Positions 33,639 through 44,245 of a DNA stretch of 64,000 bases are shown piece by piece (the first letter of the stretch is position 1; each line of letters begins with the position of its first letter). Location of the stretch: NCBI RefSeq assembly GCF_918797505.1, contig NC_092793.1, forward strand, positions 64,723,660 to 64,787,659. Reading direction: 5' to 3'. The notes below the pieces were generated by a model that did no database searches, was not told where the DNA came from, and was given only the letters and a program-made list of their open reading frames with translations. This DNA comes from Bemisia tabaci (Eukaryota > Arthropoda > Insecta > Hemiptera > Aleyrodidae). The translations under genes and the position numbers were made by a program.

Positions 33639-35948
33639 AAAGGGTATCCCAGGATAAGGGCACCAAAATGCCCCTCCTCACGGATTTTGAATTTAATGGT
33701 CTAAACCCCTTCAGGAGGTCCTAAAAACATGGTTTTGGGCAATTTTAACCTCCTGACCCCAACCACCCCCCCCCCCCTCCAGCCCCGAAAAACCCATTTT
33801 TCGGGGAATTTTGGGGTATTTTCACGTTTTATTTAATATCTCCCGCGTTTTTCAATAAAAATGCACCAAAATTTCACCAAATGTACATCAGGGCAATCAC
33901 ATTCTTGGGTAAAAAAATCAAATTTATCGAAACATATTTAGACTCCGAAAAAAATTCGTGAAAATCGTAAATTTTCAATTTTTTTCAGATTTTAGCGGTT
34001 TTAAAAAAAATGAGGACACATACATTTTTTTTATTGCCTTAAAATGTAGGTAATATACCCAGTTGTTACCAAAAAAAATTTCAAGCCTTCACGCGTGGTG
34101 CGTCCCACCGAAAAAATAGTTTTTTTGGCGCCAAAACGGTCAAAATGGCTCTTTTGGCAACGGTTTAATCGCACGCTATCAAGATAGTAACACTAAAATC
34201 TCTAATTTTTGTTTTCAATGTTTCAAGAAGCATGCCCTAGTATCGTCAGAAAAGGTTTCAAGTCGATCGAGTCCTTACGCCCCACGTAAAGTACCGGTTT
34301 TTGGCGCCAAAATGGTCAACATTCCTATTTCAGAAGAGGTTACTCGCCGTAGGGTGGCCCTTATTTTTGACTTTACGGAATTTAAAGTGCAGAGCCCTGC
34401 AAATGGTTTCATTTGATGAGAAAATAACTGGGAAAAAATAACAATGGAGAAAAAAATATTTTAAAACGCGCCTCAAAGAGCCTAAAGTTCCGAGCGTGGC
34501 GTGCGAAGACGCGTTTTTTCGTCATTTTGCGAATTTTTTTTCTCCCGTTGAAATGTTTCTACGGCTTTGAAATTTTTGTAGGTAACATACTTTTTAGAGT
34601 ACTTTACGAGAAAAATAATGAAATTTACTTCGCCTAATTTAAAATGCCCTCTTTACCTCATCAAAGAGGCCATGTCGTGCGATTTTGCCGATTTTCCCTT
34701 ACAATCTACCCGCACGGCGCGCGGCGTGTCTTTTTTCCACCTTTAAATTGTTGCTTCGGTTTTGAAATTTTCTGAAGTAGGTATCACATATTTTATAGTA
34801 ATTCACGAAAAAAATAACAACATTTACCTAGCTACTTTTAAAATACCCCATTTCCCCTTCAAAGTGGCCTCGTTTGGCTGCCAAAACTCGTTCAGGCAAA
34901 CTGTGCCGGGAGAATGTTTATGAACAATCGACGAAATCGCATGATGTGTGATGGGCGAGGTAAATTTCATTATTTTTCTCGTAAAGTACTCTAAAAAGTA
35001 TGTTACCTACAAAAATTTCAAAGCCGTAGAAACATTTCAACGGGAGAAAAAAAATTCGCAAAATGACGAAAAAACGCGTCTTCGCACGCCACGCTCGGAA
35101 CTTTAGGCTCTTTGAGGCGCGTTTTAAAATATTTTTTTCTCCATTGTTATTTTTTCCCAGTTATTTTCTCATCAAATGAAACCATTTGCAGGGCTCTGCA
35201 CTTTAAATTCCGTAAAGTCAAAAATAAGGGCCACCCTACGGCGAGTAACCTCTTCTGAAATAGGAATGTTGACCATTTTGGCGCCAAAAACCGGTACTTT
35301 ACGTGGGGCGTAAGGACTCGATCGACTTGAAACCTTTTCTGACGATACTAGGGCATGCTTCTTGAAACATTGAAAACAAAAATTAGAGATTTTAGTGTTA
35401 CTATCTTGATAGCGTGCGATTAAACCGTTGCCAAAAGAGCCATTTTGACCGTTTTGGCGCCAAAAAAACTATTTTTTCGGTGGGACGCACCACGCGTGAA
35501 GGCTTGAAATTTTTTTTGGTAACAACTGGGTATATTACCTACATTTTAAGGCAATAAAAAAAATGTATGTGTCCTCATTTTTTTTAAAACCGCTAAAATC
35601 TGAAAAAAATTGAAAATTTACGATTTTCACGAATTTTTTTCGGAGTCTAAATATGTTTCGATAAATTTGATTTTTTTACCCAAGAATGTGATTGCCCTGA
35701 TGTACATTTGGTGAAATTTTGGTGCATTTTTATTGAAAAACGCGGGAGATATTAAATAAAACGTGAAAATACCCCAAAATTCCCCGAAAAATGGGTTTTT
35801 CGGGGCTGGAGGGGGGGGGGGTGGTTGGGGTCAGGAGGTTAAAATTGCCCAAAACCATGTTTTTAGGACCTCCTGAAGGGGTTTAGACCATTAAATTCAA
35901 AATCCGTGAGGAGGGGCATTTTGGTGCCCTTATCCTGGGATACCCTTT
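33639..35948. mobile_element. Giant palindromic element P8, 2,310 bp
   Basis: Arms of about 990 bp (33639 to about 34632 and about 34957 to 35948) are near-identical. Tips are aaagggtatcccaggataag and inverse. The loop is about 324 bp. It is nested in element iii. Related pieces lie at 22572-22910 (outer arm) and 29141-29285 (inner arm). It is non-coding. Confidence 0.95.
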
Positions 35949-36590
35949 GAAGATTTCCGAATAGTATCTCAAGATGATGTCGAAACCATTCACATATTCG
36001 GTAGGGACGGATTTGTATGTGAATGTTCCTATGTGATCATTCTTTTTTTATATATATGTTTTTTTCCTTTTGGAATTGCTCGGATTGCGGACGGAAATTT
36101 GTCCTTGCAGTATGGCAATGAAAACGTCCTTACGTCATTGCCGTACTTCTCTGCTTTAACATGGTTTTTTGGAATAACTATTTCTACGAATCACCTTAAC
36201 TAAATAAAGTGCCAACATTTTCAACTATCAAACTATCAACTATCAAATTTCAAACTATCAAAATTTCCAAGAATGACAAAAATGATTATAATATACCTAT
36301 AATGTAATAAAATATACACGCTCTAATCATTTAATTTGTATTACCTTTATGTTATGTACCTACATGTTATACTATTTTTGTAATAAATTTTGCCAACATG
36401 CTTTTCAATTCATTTTGCAACATTTCATTCCCACGTGGTAATAATGATTTATAATGCCTATAATCCATTATAATGCATTATAATAGTAATGCCGCATTAT
36501 AATGTCGTATAATACATCGCAACGATTCATGTCCTACTGATTATTGATTATTGTGAGATGAATTCTGTTTTCTCTGATTGTATGTTTCAT
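35949..36590. other. AT-rich stretch, probably body of a small Helitron-like insertion
   Basis: ctatcaaactatcaac words (about 36225-36260) and cattataatg words (about 36470-36500). There is no gene. A Helitron-type 3' end follows, so part of this may belong to that element; its 5' end was not located. Confidence 0.4.
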
Positions 36591-36617
36591 ACGTGCGAAG
36601 CACGTACGGGTCGCTAG
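36591..36617 (+). mobile_element. Helitron-like 3' terminus (hairpin plus CTAG)
   Basis: acgtgc-gaa-gcacgt forms a perfect 6-bp stem with a 3-nt loop. Nine bases later (acgggtcgc, the last c shared with the end signal) comes CTAG, which fits the Helitron CTRR end, followed by T as expected for insertion between A and T. Confidence 0.6.
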
Positions 36618-37541
36618 TTTGCTTATATAAACAGTTGTTCACCTCATCCCCAGAGTTCTGTTTGTTTTTCTCTACCCACTGATTCCCGCTATCCAGGCCC
36701 GTTACAGTATTTGCGGATTTGTAAAATTTGTCGAATTTAAAAATCGAAAAATCGGCAATAATGCATGCTAAAATTAACGCGACATTAGAAACATGGTCAT
36801 TTCCTAAAAGTGCGCAATTTTTACAGAATTTTCGTTAAAACCGCAACTTCATAGCTCAATTTCAATGCTACTTACGGAATTTGCCTGTTTTCAACTTGGC
36901 AACGCTGTAGCGCGCAGGAAAAATTTCGGGTGAACTTGCCAATGCCGGAAAAAGACGTGTCTTGTGATAGGGAACAACAAATCAAACTCCGGGCAAAATC
37001 CAAGAGAAGGGCAAACTCGCCGATTTTGAATAACCCTCTTTACCTAATATGTCGGTGCCTCCTGGTCAAGACCACTTCTGAAAAATGAAAAAAATTGAAT
37101 TCATATGAGTTGAACTTTTGTACTCTTGTGAGTAGAATATTCTAGTGTTATGAGTAGGATTTCTACTCGCATATAAGTGCGGGAAATTCTACTCATGTGA
37201 GTCGGCGAATTCTGAATAGCCTACTCATCATTTTTAGCAGGGTACGAGAACTAAATACTTAGACCTATACTGACCGGTTGCTCCTCATACTCAAGTTAGA
37301 GCGCTTGCCAGAATCGTAGCCCGAGGTTAATACGAGAAAAGGATAACAAAAGGTAGTAGGACTGGGTCTCACAATCAGTGATGGAATCGAAGGAAAAATC
37401 GCAAGCTAGTTATAAGGCAAAATCCTGATATTATTACGTATTATTATTTCGCATCATTATTGAATATCGATCTATGCATGCATCTTTTATCTAACCTATC
37501 TATGGACTGCTTAGTGCCCCATAGAGTACCTACCTACATAT

Positions 37542-39461
37542 AGTCGTAATGTGAATGGGAGAGCTGGCGCCATGTTCTGCTCGACGAGTTCCGAGCCCGG
37601 TGTGCGCCGAGTTCGGGTCACTTTTTCGACACATGTTCGATCCAAAATGGCGGTGTGGAATACGTGGTGATTCCTATCTGCTTTGTTTACATCGGATGGC
37701 CGGGTGCCCATGTGTCGGAAACAATCGATTATGTATCGAAAAAGTGACCCGGCGTAACACAGGAGTCTCGGAATTCGGGACCTGGAAAATGGTTAAAAGG
37801 GGCGCAGGAATATTGGGCGACCCCGCCCAAAAACTGACGCTTTTAGGCGAGAAACGACGGGTGTTTTGGGCGAGGAGTAAACGACGAAATGAGGGAGGGG
37901 AACGGAGGAAGGGGGGCTACTGGGCGAGGAGCTCTCGCCAACGCGGCAACGTTGCGTTGTCGCCTTATCACCATCAGAAATCAGAATTTAAAAAAATAAA
38001 TAAGTAGTAAGTAATAAAACTCACCATATGTCTTGAGAGTTGAGCGTAAAAGTGGTAAAGACGTGAGAGTTGATCGTAAAATGTGTAAAAACGGTAAAAA
38101 CGGTAAGAACGGTTAAAACGATAAAAAATGTATCTTCGAAATTTTTTTAAAAACTTCTCGTCAGAAGAATGAAAGACCTTAAATATTTTTTGCTTGGTGC
38201 AAATATCCTATTTTTTTAATGTATTGGAAGCGACTTTCGTGTGTTCGAGGGCCCGCCTCGTAGGTTCTCCATAGCTCGATAGTTTTTTGAAAACGGGCAG
38301 CAACCTCTGATCGTGGCACATTTTGTTTTCCACGACGAATGGATGTTATTTTCGTAAAGCTTTCTGCCTGTATTCCGCGGAGAACTCCAATGACGGTGTG
38401 TATGTCAGGATGAGGTTGGTAGAATTCCTTGTTGTAGCTGCTGTGGAAAGATTCTGGTCCGTTTGTTGTGCGTGGCACGGCAGAAGGCGGTCGAGCCCAT
38501 AACTCAGGCGGGAATCTCGCGAAAAGAATATAATTTTCTGAAATGTATCGCGAAAAATTTTCAGTAATGCCCGAGGCGCTGCGGACATAATATCTATGAA
38601 ACCGTCTAAAATTTCTTCCGGAGGCAGATACGGTAACCCGAAAAAATATTTTAGCCATTTACCAGTGGGAGTATCTTCTTTGGATAAGTATTCTCGCAAT
38701 AAAAATTTGTCACCTTGAATCTGGCGGAACCAACTTTGCGCTAGACGAAAACTACATTTACCTGACATTTCAGAATTTTCGATCTGTACAGGTTGCTCTT
38801 CAGCTAAGAATTCCCGTCTGATGATTTTACTGGGTTTCTCGTTCGGACACTCAATCGCTTTTCGTTTGAGACGCACTTTAATTTGTTGGTTCTGAATATT
38901 AGCATCCGAGTACGGCTCATGATTGTGAACCTTACCATTGCACTCTATAACATGTGCCGCGGTTGAATCGACGACAATACTGAAGGGACAAGTTTTGTTT
39001 GCACACCGAAATCTACTATCACCACTTTTTAAATTATTCGACTCCGTCAGTTTGTAATTTTCTACGATTATACATGTTTTTCCGCGAAAAGTTTGAAACT
39101 TTGAGGATATGCGTAAATCCATCCTGCACGCTAATGTCCCGTCCGCCGCTCGAAAAGCACTAACCTCTGATAGACAATTGGAACCGTAGGTAACCAGTAT
39201 GTAAACAAACTGATCGGCTGATCTCCTCATAATCAGATCAACGGACAGCAGGTGATGGTGATAAGGCGACAACGCAACGTTGCCGCGTTGGCGAGAGCTC
39301 CTCGCCCAGTAGCCCCCCTTCATCTCAATTCCCCTCCCTCATTTCGTCGTTTACTCCTCGCCCAAAAGCGCTCCTACTTTTTACCTGTGTTTTGGGCGAC
39401 TCGCCCAAGGGGGTTGCGCCCGGTTAAAAGTGGCGCCAGCTCACCCACTTACATTACGACT
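37542..39461. mobile_element. MULE-type element with internal deletion, 1,920 bp
   Basis: Terminal inverted repeats begin agtcgtaatgt. The outer 30 bp and an inner block (about 37858-37975 versus 39252-39370) match, with a non-matching part on the left side between them. An imperfect 8-bp duplication (ctacatat 37534-37541; ctacgtat 39462-39469) flanks it, near the 8-10 bp expected for Mutator-like elements. It carries a minus-strand FLYWCH/MULE gene missing its catalytic middle. Confidence 0.82.
38179..39230 (-). pseudogene. FLYWCH zinc finger-MULE transposase, catalytic core deleted
   Basis: The likely start is the ATG at 39228-39230 (MRRSADQFV). A FLYWCH-type finger follows: SRFRCANKTCPFSIVVD ... 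HVIECNGKVHNHEP (Cys-Cys-His-His, about 39005-38925). After a basic spacer, the frame jumps directly to the C-terminal region FRLAQSWFRQIQGDKFLL, GKWLKYFFGLPYLPPEEILD and, after a frameshift near 38575, FPPELWA, RTTNGPESFHSSYNKEF and HTVIGVL. RTTNGPESFHS is, to my knowledge, a hallmark near the C-terminus of insect MULE transposases. The DDE catalytic segment that normally lies between the finger and this tail is absent. The total is about 350 residues, clearly shorter than full-length relatives. It cannot be active. Recognition is by motif only. Confidence 0.85.
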
Positions 39462-39469
39462 CTACGTAT

Positions 39470-39795
39470 TCTATGTAGTGCCCTAAACATGAAATTTGCG
39501 CCTTGTATTTAACGATATAATATCCAATTATTCACTTATAAGTTTACTTCATCAGCTACCACCTAAGAAAACTGAAACAAGGGACCTTTCAACTTCAGTG
39601 ATAAACTATTTCTTGAGACTGGAAGACTAGACTATAGTTCAACGTAGGAAAAGCGAGTGGATTGGCAAAGATGGTCTATATATCGTCGTCCTCCTGACAT
39701 ATACCTACGGACGTATGCTTACACATTGCACGAAGCCTGTCGTCCATTTTACGAAATGCTTTCCCATAGCATCTCAAGGTGTAGTTATGCTCCTT
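39470..39795. other. No recognised feature
   Basis: AT-rich. The minus-strand frame at 39676-39912 runs into palindrome P9 and is not supported as a gene. Confidence 0.4.
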
Positions 39796-39797
39796 TA

Positions 39798-40506
39798 GTC
39801 CAGGCGCCTGGCAGCTAAAAATGAGGCTACCTGGAATTTTGGGTACACAGCGATTTTTTTTGCTTACTTTATGTTTTTTGGGTCGCTGAATCCGAATCTG
39901 AAGTTTCCGCACGCGTATCTGGTGAGCATTTTCCGCTATTTTGAAAAAATGGCCTAAAAAGGCCTTTTTTGCGGTTTTTTTGATATAGCGGCTACGGATG
40001 AGGAAAAGTCCCGGATTTAGCTAATGTTTTGAATAGCTGACATAATTTGGAAGAAAATGGTGTATACATATGTTAGGTTTGCTTAAAAATTGAGGAAGAT
40101 ACAGCACCGTGAACATCGCGCCTATTCACGTTTTCGCGGCGCACCCGTTAACGCGTGATCCGGCTCGCCGCGGTCAGCTAAGTTCCGAAGCGTTCCAAAG
40201 TTCCGAGATCCGAGGTTCCTCAATTTTTGAGCAAACCTAGCATATTCATATACCATTTTCTTCCAAATTTTGTCAGCTATTCACAACATTAGCTAAATCC
40301 GGGACTTTTCCTCATCCGTAGCCGCTATATCAAAAAAACCGCAAAAAAAGGCCTTTTTAGGCCATTTTTTCAAAATAGCGGAAAATGCTCACCAGATACG
40401 CGTGCGGAAACTTCAGATTCGGATTCGGCGACCCAAAAAACATAAAGTAGGCCAAAAAAATCGCTGTGTACCCAAAATTCCAGGTAGACTTACCAGGCGC
40501 CTGGAC
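39798..40506. mobile_element. Palindromic element P9, 709 bp, TA-flanked
   Basis: Tips gtccaggcgcctgg and inverse (the tip itself contains a 12-bp palindrome), with TA on each side (39796-39797; 40507-40508). Long arms (39827 to about 40096; about 40215-40486) match closely. The loop is about 118 bp and GC-rich. Confidence 0.92.
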
Positions 40507-40508
40507 TA

Positions 40509-41056
40509 CTTTGTCAACTAATTGTCAGTTGACTCGCCGGAACTCCGCGCGGAAACGTGCAAAAATCGTAACTTTAAAAATCGATATCTCGAGAACGGTT
40601 GGGAAGTGGCGACTAAAAAAAAATACGTCAACCTTAGATTTGTCTCTTCTTCATGTACAAGCAAAATGAACCCAATCCCAGGATGTCACTTCGTAGACTC
40701 CCCTTGTAAGTGCGATGATATATCGATGGCCAAAGTGCGAAACCACGTATCTTAATTGCAGTGATCCCAAATATCCGCGTATACTTTATTTTTTCAAAAA
40801 GAAATAAGCCAACTGGCAACAACCTGGGACCGATGGTAAGCGTTGGATCAGTCAATAGGGGGTATTTAAAGCTTGAGAAAAAAAAACCTCCATGGTTTGA
40901 AATGTGTACAGAATACCTATGCGGCTCGTAAGAAAAGAAAAATCAAGGGAGTCTCTAAAAATTACGTTGACTGTTTTTCTGAAGAAAAGAAATAAAGTAT
41001 GACAGGAGGTATGCAACGTCGCAAACAAAGGTATACGTGGTTTTGCAGTTTAGCCA
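40509..41056. other. No recognised gene
   Basis: A short plus frame (40522-40755) and a minus frame (40634-40855) overlap each other, with no domain or splice support. Confidence 0.4.
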
Positions 41057-42218
41057 CCCTGCTAAAGGTGTGACATGAAAAATGGCATGTAAATGGACAA
41101 TTTACTCCAGATTTGGCAGGTAAATAGCCAACTTACATAAGACATGGCATGGGAATGCCTGGAAGGCGGGATGTCTGCATGAGACTGGCATGGAAATTAA
41201 GTAATTACCACGCAACGTGAAATAACCATATACAGCATAGAGATGAATGGTTCACTTGTAAGTTGGATGGAAATGTTTTAGTTTCAACGCCAATCGCATG
41301 GAAACAGTTGGTGCCTCCCAATTGAGATGTTGCATGTATGAGGAATTTGCGATTTGACTATTGATTCTTATGTAAAAGATCGCGAGAAACATGATGGTCC
41401 CACTAGTTTTCTCTGAAAATCAATCCCCAAGCTCAAAAAAATCTCTCAAGTTGAGGCCAAAACGGAAGGGATATCCCACGCTATCCTGAGAGTCCACCTC
41501 TACATCAAGACAAACTCTCCATGCGAAGATAGGGAGCAAATACATTAGCAGTGATGCCGTGTTTTCAGTTTTGGAGTCCCCAAATAAAGTGGCAACACTG
41601 TCAATGTACTTGCTCCCTATCTTTGCATGGAGAGTTTGACTTGACGTATAGAGGTGGACTCTCAGGATGGCGTGGGATATCCCCTCCATTTTGAAATCAA
41701 CTTGTGAGCTTTTTTGAGCTTGGGAGCTGATTTCAGAGAAAATCAGAGGCACCATCGTGTTTCTGGCGACGTTTTACATAAGAATCAACAGTCAAATCGC
41801 AAATTCATCACACATGCAACATAGAGTTCCTACCTGTATAGCGAGAGTATGGACAGATTTGAAACTCCGAAAATCCATCAGGCCTTCACCGATGCTTCTG
41901 CGAATAAAGTTAGGGCCCAGAAATGCAGCCAACCTATGAATTGCAATTATCCAGAACGATTTACTAATACTATTGTTACTAACCGTCGTTTATAAAGCAC
42001 GTATTTGACTCAGTTTTTGCATAAGTTTACTCATTTTTGCGGATGAACGCTCATTTCTGTACATTCTTGGTCATCTTGCTTAGAATTAGAATCTGTAGCC
42101 AAAATTTTTCATGTAAAAAAATTACATGCCAAATTTTTTTCATGGAAAAAATTTCCATGCCAATTTTCCATAAAACTGCATTTACATCCCAAATTTGGCA
42201 AGTAACACTTTTTTTAGG
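41057..42218. mobile_element. Element iv with a ccctgctaaa tip and acatggcatgtaaat-type iterons
   Basis: The left tip is ccctgctaaaggtgtgacat. The right end, read inverted, is gacctaaaaaaagtgttact, a weaker match. Both sides carry words such as atggcatgtaaat, ggcatggaaatt and aatttccatgcc. Palindrome P10 sits in the middle. The body without P10 is about 670 bp and non-coding. Confidence 0.6.
41329..41820. mobile_element. Palindromic element P10, 492 bp
   Basis: Tips gttgcatgtatgaggaattt and inverse. The arms match to the centre near 41575. It is related to the truncated P7 (27430-27806). The mirror frames inside are not genes. Confidence 0.92.
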
Positions 42219-42590
42219 TCATCGATTTATACCAGAGTTAAGTATCACATGCGTGGATCGAACCAAGGGTGCGGAGATATTTTACCCTTGTGACAAGCGT
42301 ACAAGGGGAATGTCGTCTGTTTGAATACACTCAGAAGCAGAATTAAAGGGACAAGGAGGGGTGGCCTAATCCTCCCGGTCTCATCCAAGCTCAATTATAC
42401 ATAAAAGAGCTTAAATTAACTGGCAATTTATTTAATCTTCACTATGTATATCGTCACTGTTATTCCGTTTGCCACCTTCTCCATACCGCCATGACTACAC
42501 CAGTCGAAATCATATACGCTTTTGCCTTTTTGAAAAGTGCATTTTACATTTTCCGCTCAGCTTCAACGTTTGCGACGCTTGAGATTATTA
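42219..42590. other. No recognised gene
   Basis: gatcgaacc near 42257 resembles an inverted B-box, but no A-box lies at the proper distance. Nothing else is seen. Confidence 0.4.
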
Positions 42591-42592
42591 TA

Positions 42593-43812
42593 CAGGGTTA
42601 TCCAAAAGTCACTGACCATCCTTGCAACTTTTTTTTTTTAAAATTGAGATAGAAGTTTGGAACTTTGGTAATGTTCCTCGGTCTCAAGTAGCAACTTTTT
42701 GGTCCCCCCAAAATTTTGGGGATCCCCCTAAAGGAGGTGGGGCTGACTTTTCTTTCAAATGGCAACCCCCCCCCCCTTTGTGATACCTTAGTCGAAAGAT
42801 GATAACAATACAACCAAAAAAGTTGGCGCAAATCACCGGTCAAAATGTTGATTTTTGACTAAATGGCGGCCGGTTTAAGTTCAAAATGGCGGAAATTTGA
42901 CATCTCCGTTGTGTATTGACGGATTGGCGTGAAACTCGGAATCCTGGGGTTTTTAGAGACGAGAAAAACGATTCTGGCATTGGTTTTCCAGATAAGTCAG
43001 TCCTTTTCAAAATGACGTCCTAGAGCGGAAAGTGGATATTTAGGCTGCTTATCGTTGGATTCGCATGAAACGTGGTATCCGGGGGTATTTCGGCACGAAA
43101 AGAACGAATCTTTCATTGGATATCTGAAATTCCGACGAATCTGAAAATGGTGGCCGAAAAATGGCCGGAAATCAGTATTACGGCTGTTTACCGATGGGTT
43201 AGCATGAAAATGGATTCCTGGTGGTTTTTGGCTCAATAAAAAGTAATCTTTCATCAGATTCTTGAAATACTAAATAATTTTGAGCCAAAACCCTTCCAGG
43301 TAACAAGTTTGTTGCAAACCCATTGGGAAACGGCCATAACACCGATTTTTCTATCATTTTTCCGCCGCCATTTTCAAAATTATTTAGTATTTCAAAAATC
43401 TAATGAGAGATTCCTTTCTATCGAGCCGAAAACCACCAGGATATCGAATTGCATGCAAATCTATCAGTAAACAGCCGTAAAACGGATTTCCCGCCACTTT
43501 TCCGCCGCCATTTTGAGATTTGTCGGAATTTCAGATATCCAATGAAAGATTCGTTCTTTTCGTGCCGAAATACCCCCGGATACCATGTTTCATGCAAATC
43601 CAACGATAAGCAGCCTAAATATCCACTTCCCGCTCTAGGCCGCCATTTTGAAAAGGACTGACTTATCTGGAAAACCAATGCCAGAATCGTTTTTCTTGTC
43701 TCTAAAAACCCCAGGATTCCGAGTTTCACGCCAATCCGTCGATAAACAACGGAGATGTCAGATTTCTGCCATTTGGTCAAAAATCAACATTTTGACCTTT
43801 GATTTGCGCCAA
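42593..43812. mobile_element. Palindromic TA-flanked element P11, main part (right tip displaced)
   Basis: Starts cagggttatccaaaagtcac after TA (42591-42592). The arms match around a loop at 43283-43373. The right arm stops at gatttgcgccaa (43812), where element ii begins, and its missing outer 220 bp is found at 57680-57899, beyond element ii. Confidence 0.92.
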
Positions 43813-44116
43813 CCCTGCTAAAAATGAGTGTAATGTTAGCATATTGACAGCAATGTGCTAGTATTAAGTTTTCAAGCATAATACTGAGTAACGTAATGTT
43901 AGCAATACGTCGGTAATATACCAGCTATATGTGAGCATTCAGTTCGTTAGTGATACAGTATATGATTATATCCTACCTATATGTGTGTTATATGTTAGCA
44001 TTAAGTTGGTCAGTATTATACTAGTATTACACTCAGCAGTGTAATGCTAACCATATACAAGTTATATGTTAGCATTAAGCTGGTCAGCATTATACTAGTA
44101 TTATACTCAGCAGTAG
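43813..44116. repeat. Left subterminal array of copy ii
   Basis: Words such as gtaatgttagcaatac, taccagctatatgtgagca and ttatatgttagcattaag are reiterated up to the LINE insertion. After the LINE the array resumes at 47310. Confidence 0.8.
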
Positions 44117-44245
44117 TGTAATAATAATATATCTTTATTTGTTTTTTGGCTTGCACATGGCTTCTACAAATGCGTCGAATTTTTCTAAACAAGAAACAAG
44201 AATAAATATATGTATATATATAAAATAAAAAAAAAGACAATGATA

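Larger units (their letters stand above)
30669..37242. mobile_element. Large element iii with CCCTGCTAAAAATG tips, 6.6 kb
   Basis: The left tip ccctgctaaaaatggtgagt (30669) and the right tip, its inverse to catttttagcaggg (37242), agree over 14 bases, with one difference in the next few. Next to both tips are dense arrays of atgagtagaatttcaactca-type words (30680-30890 and 37090-37230). A second inverted block, agagggttaytcaaaatcgg, lies near 30974 and 37030. No transposase is seen. It contains the GC-rich island (31035-33206) and palindrome P8. No clear target duplication is visible (left flank catacccg, right flank tacgagaa). Confidence 0.82.

Noticed and set aside
42250..42275. Second tRNA-like B-box (gatcgaacc)
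   Set aside because: No A-box at the needed distance; single short word only.
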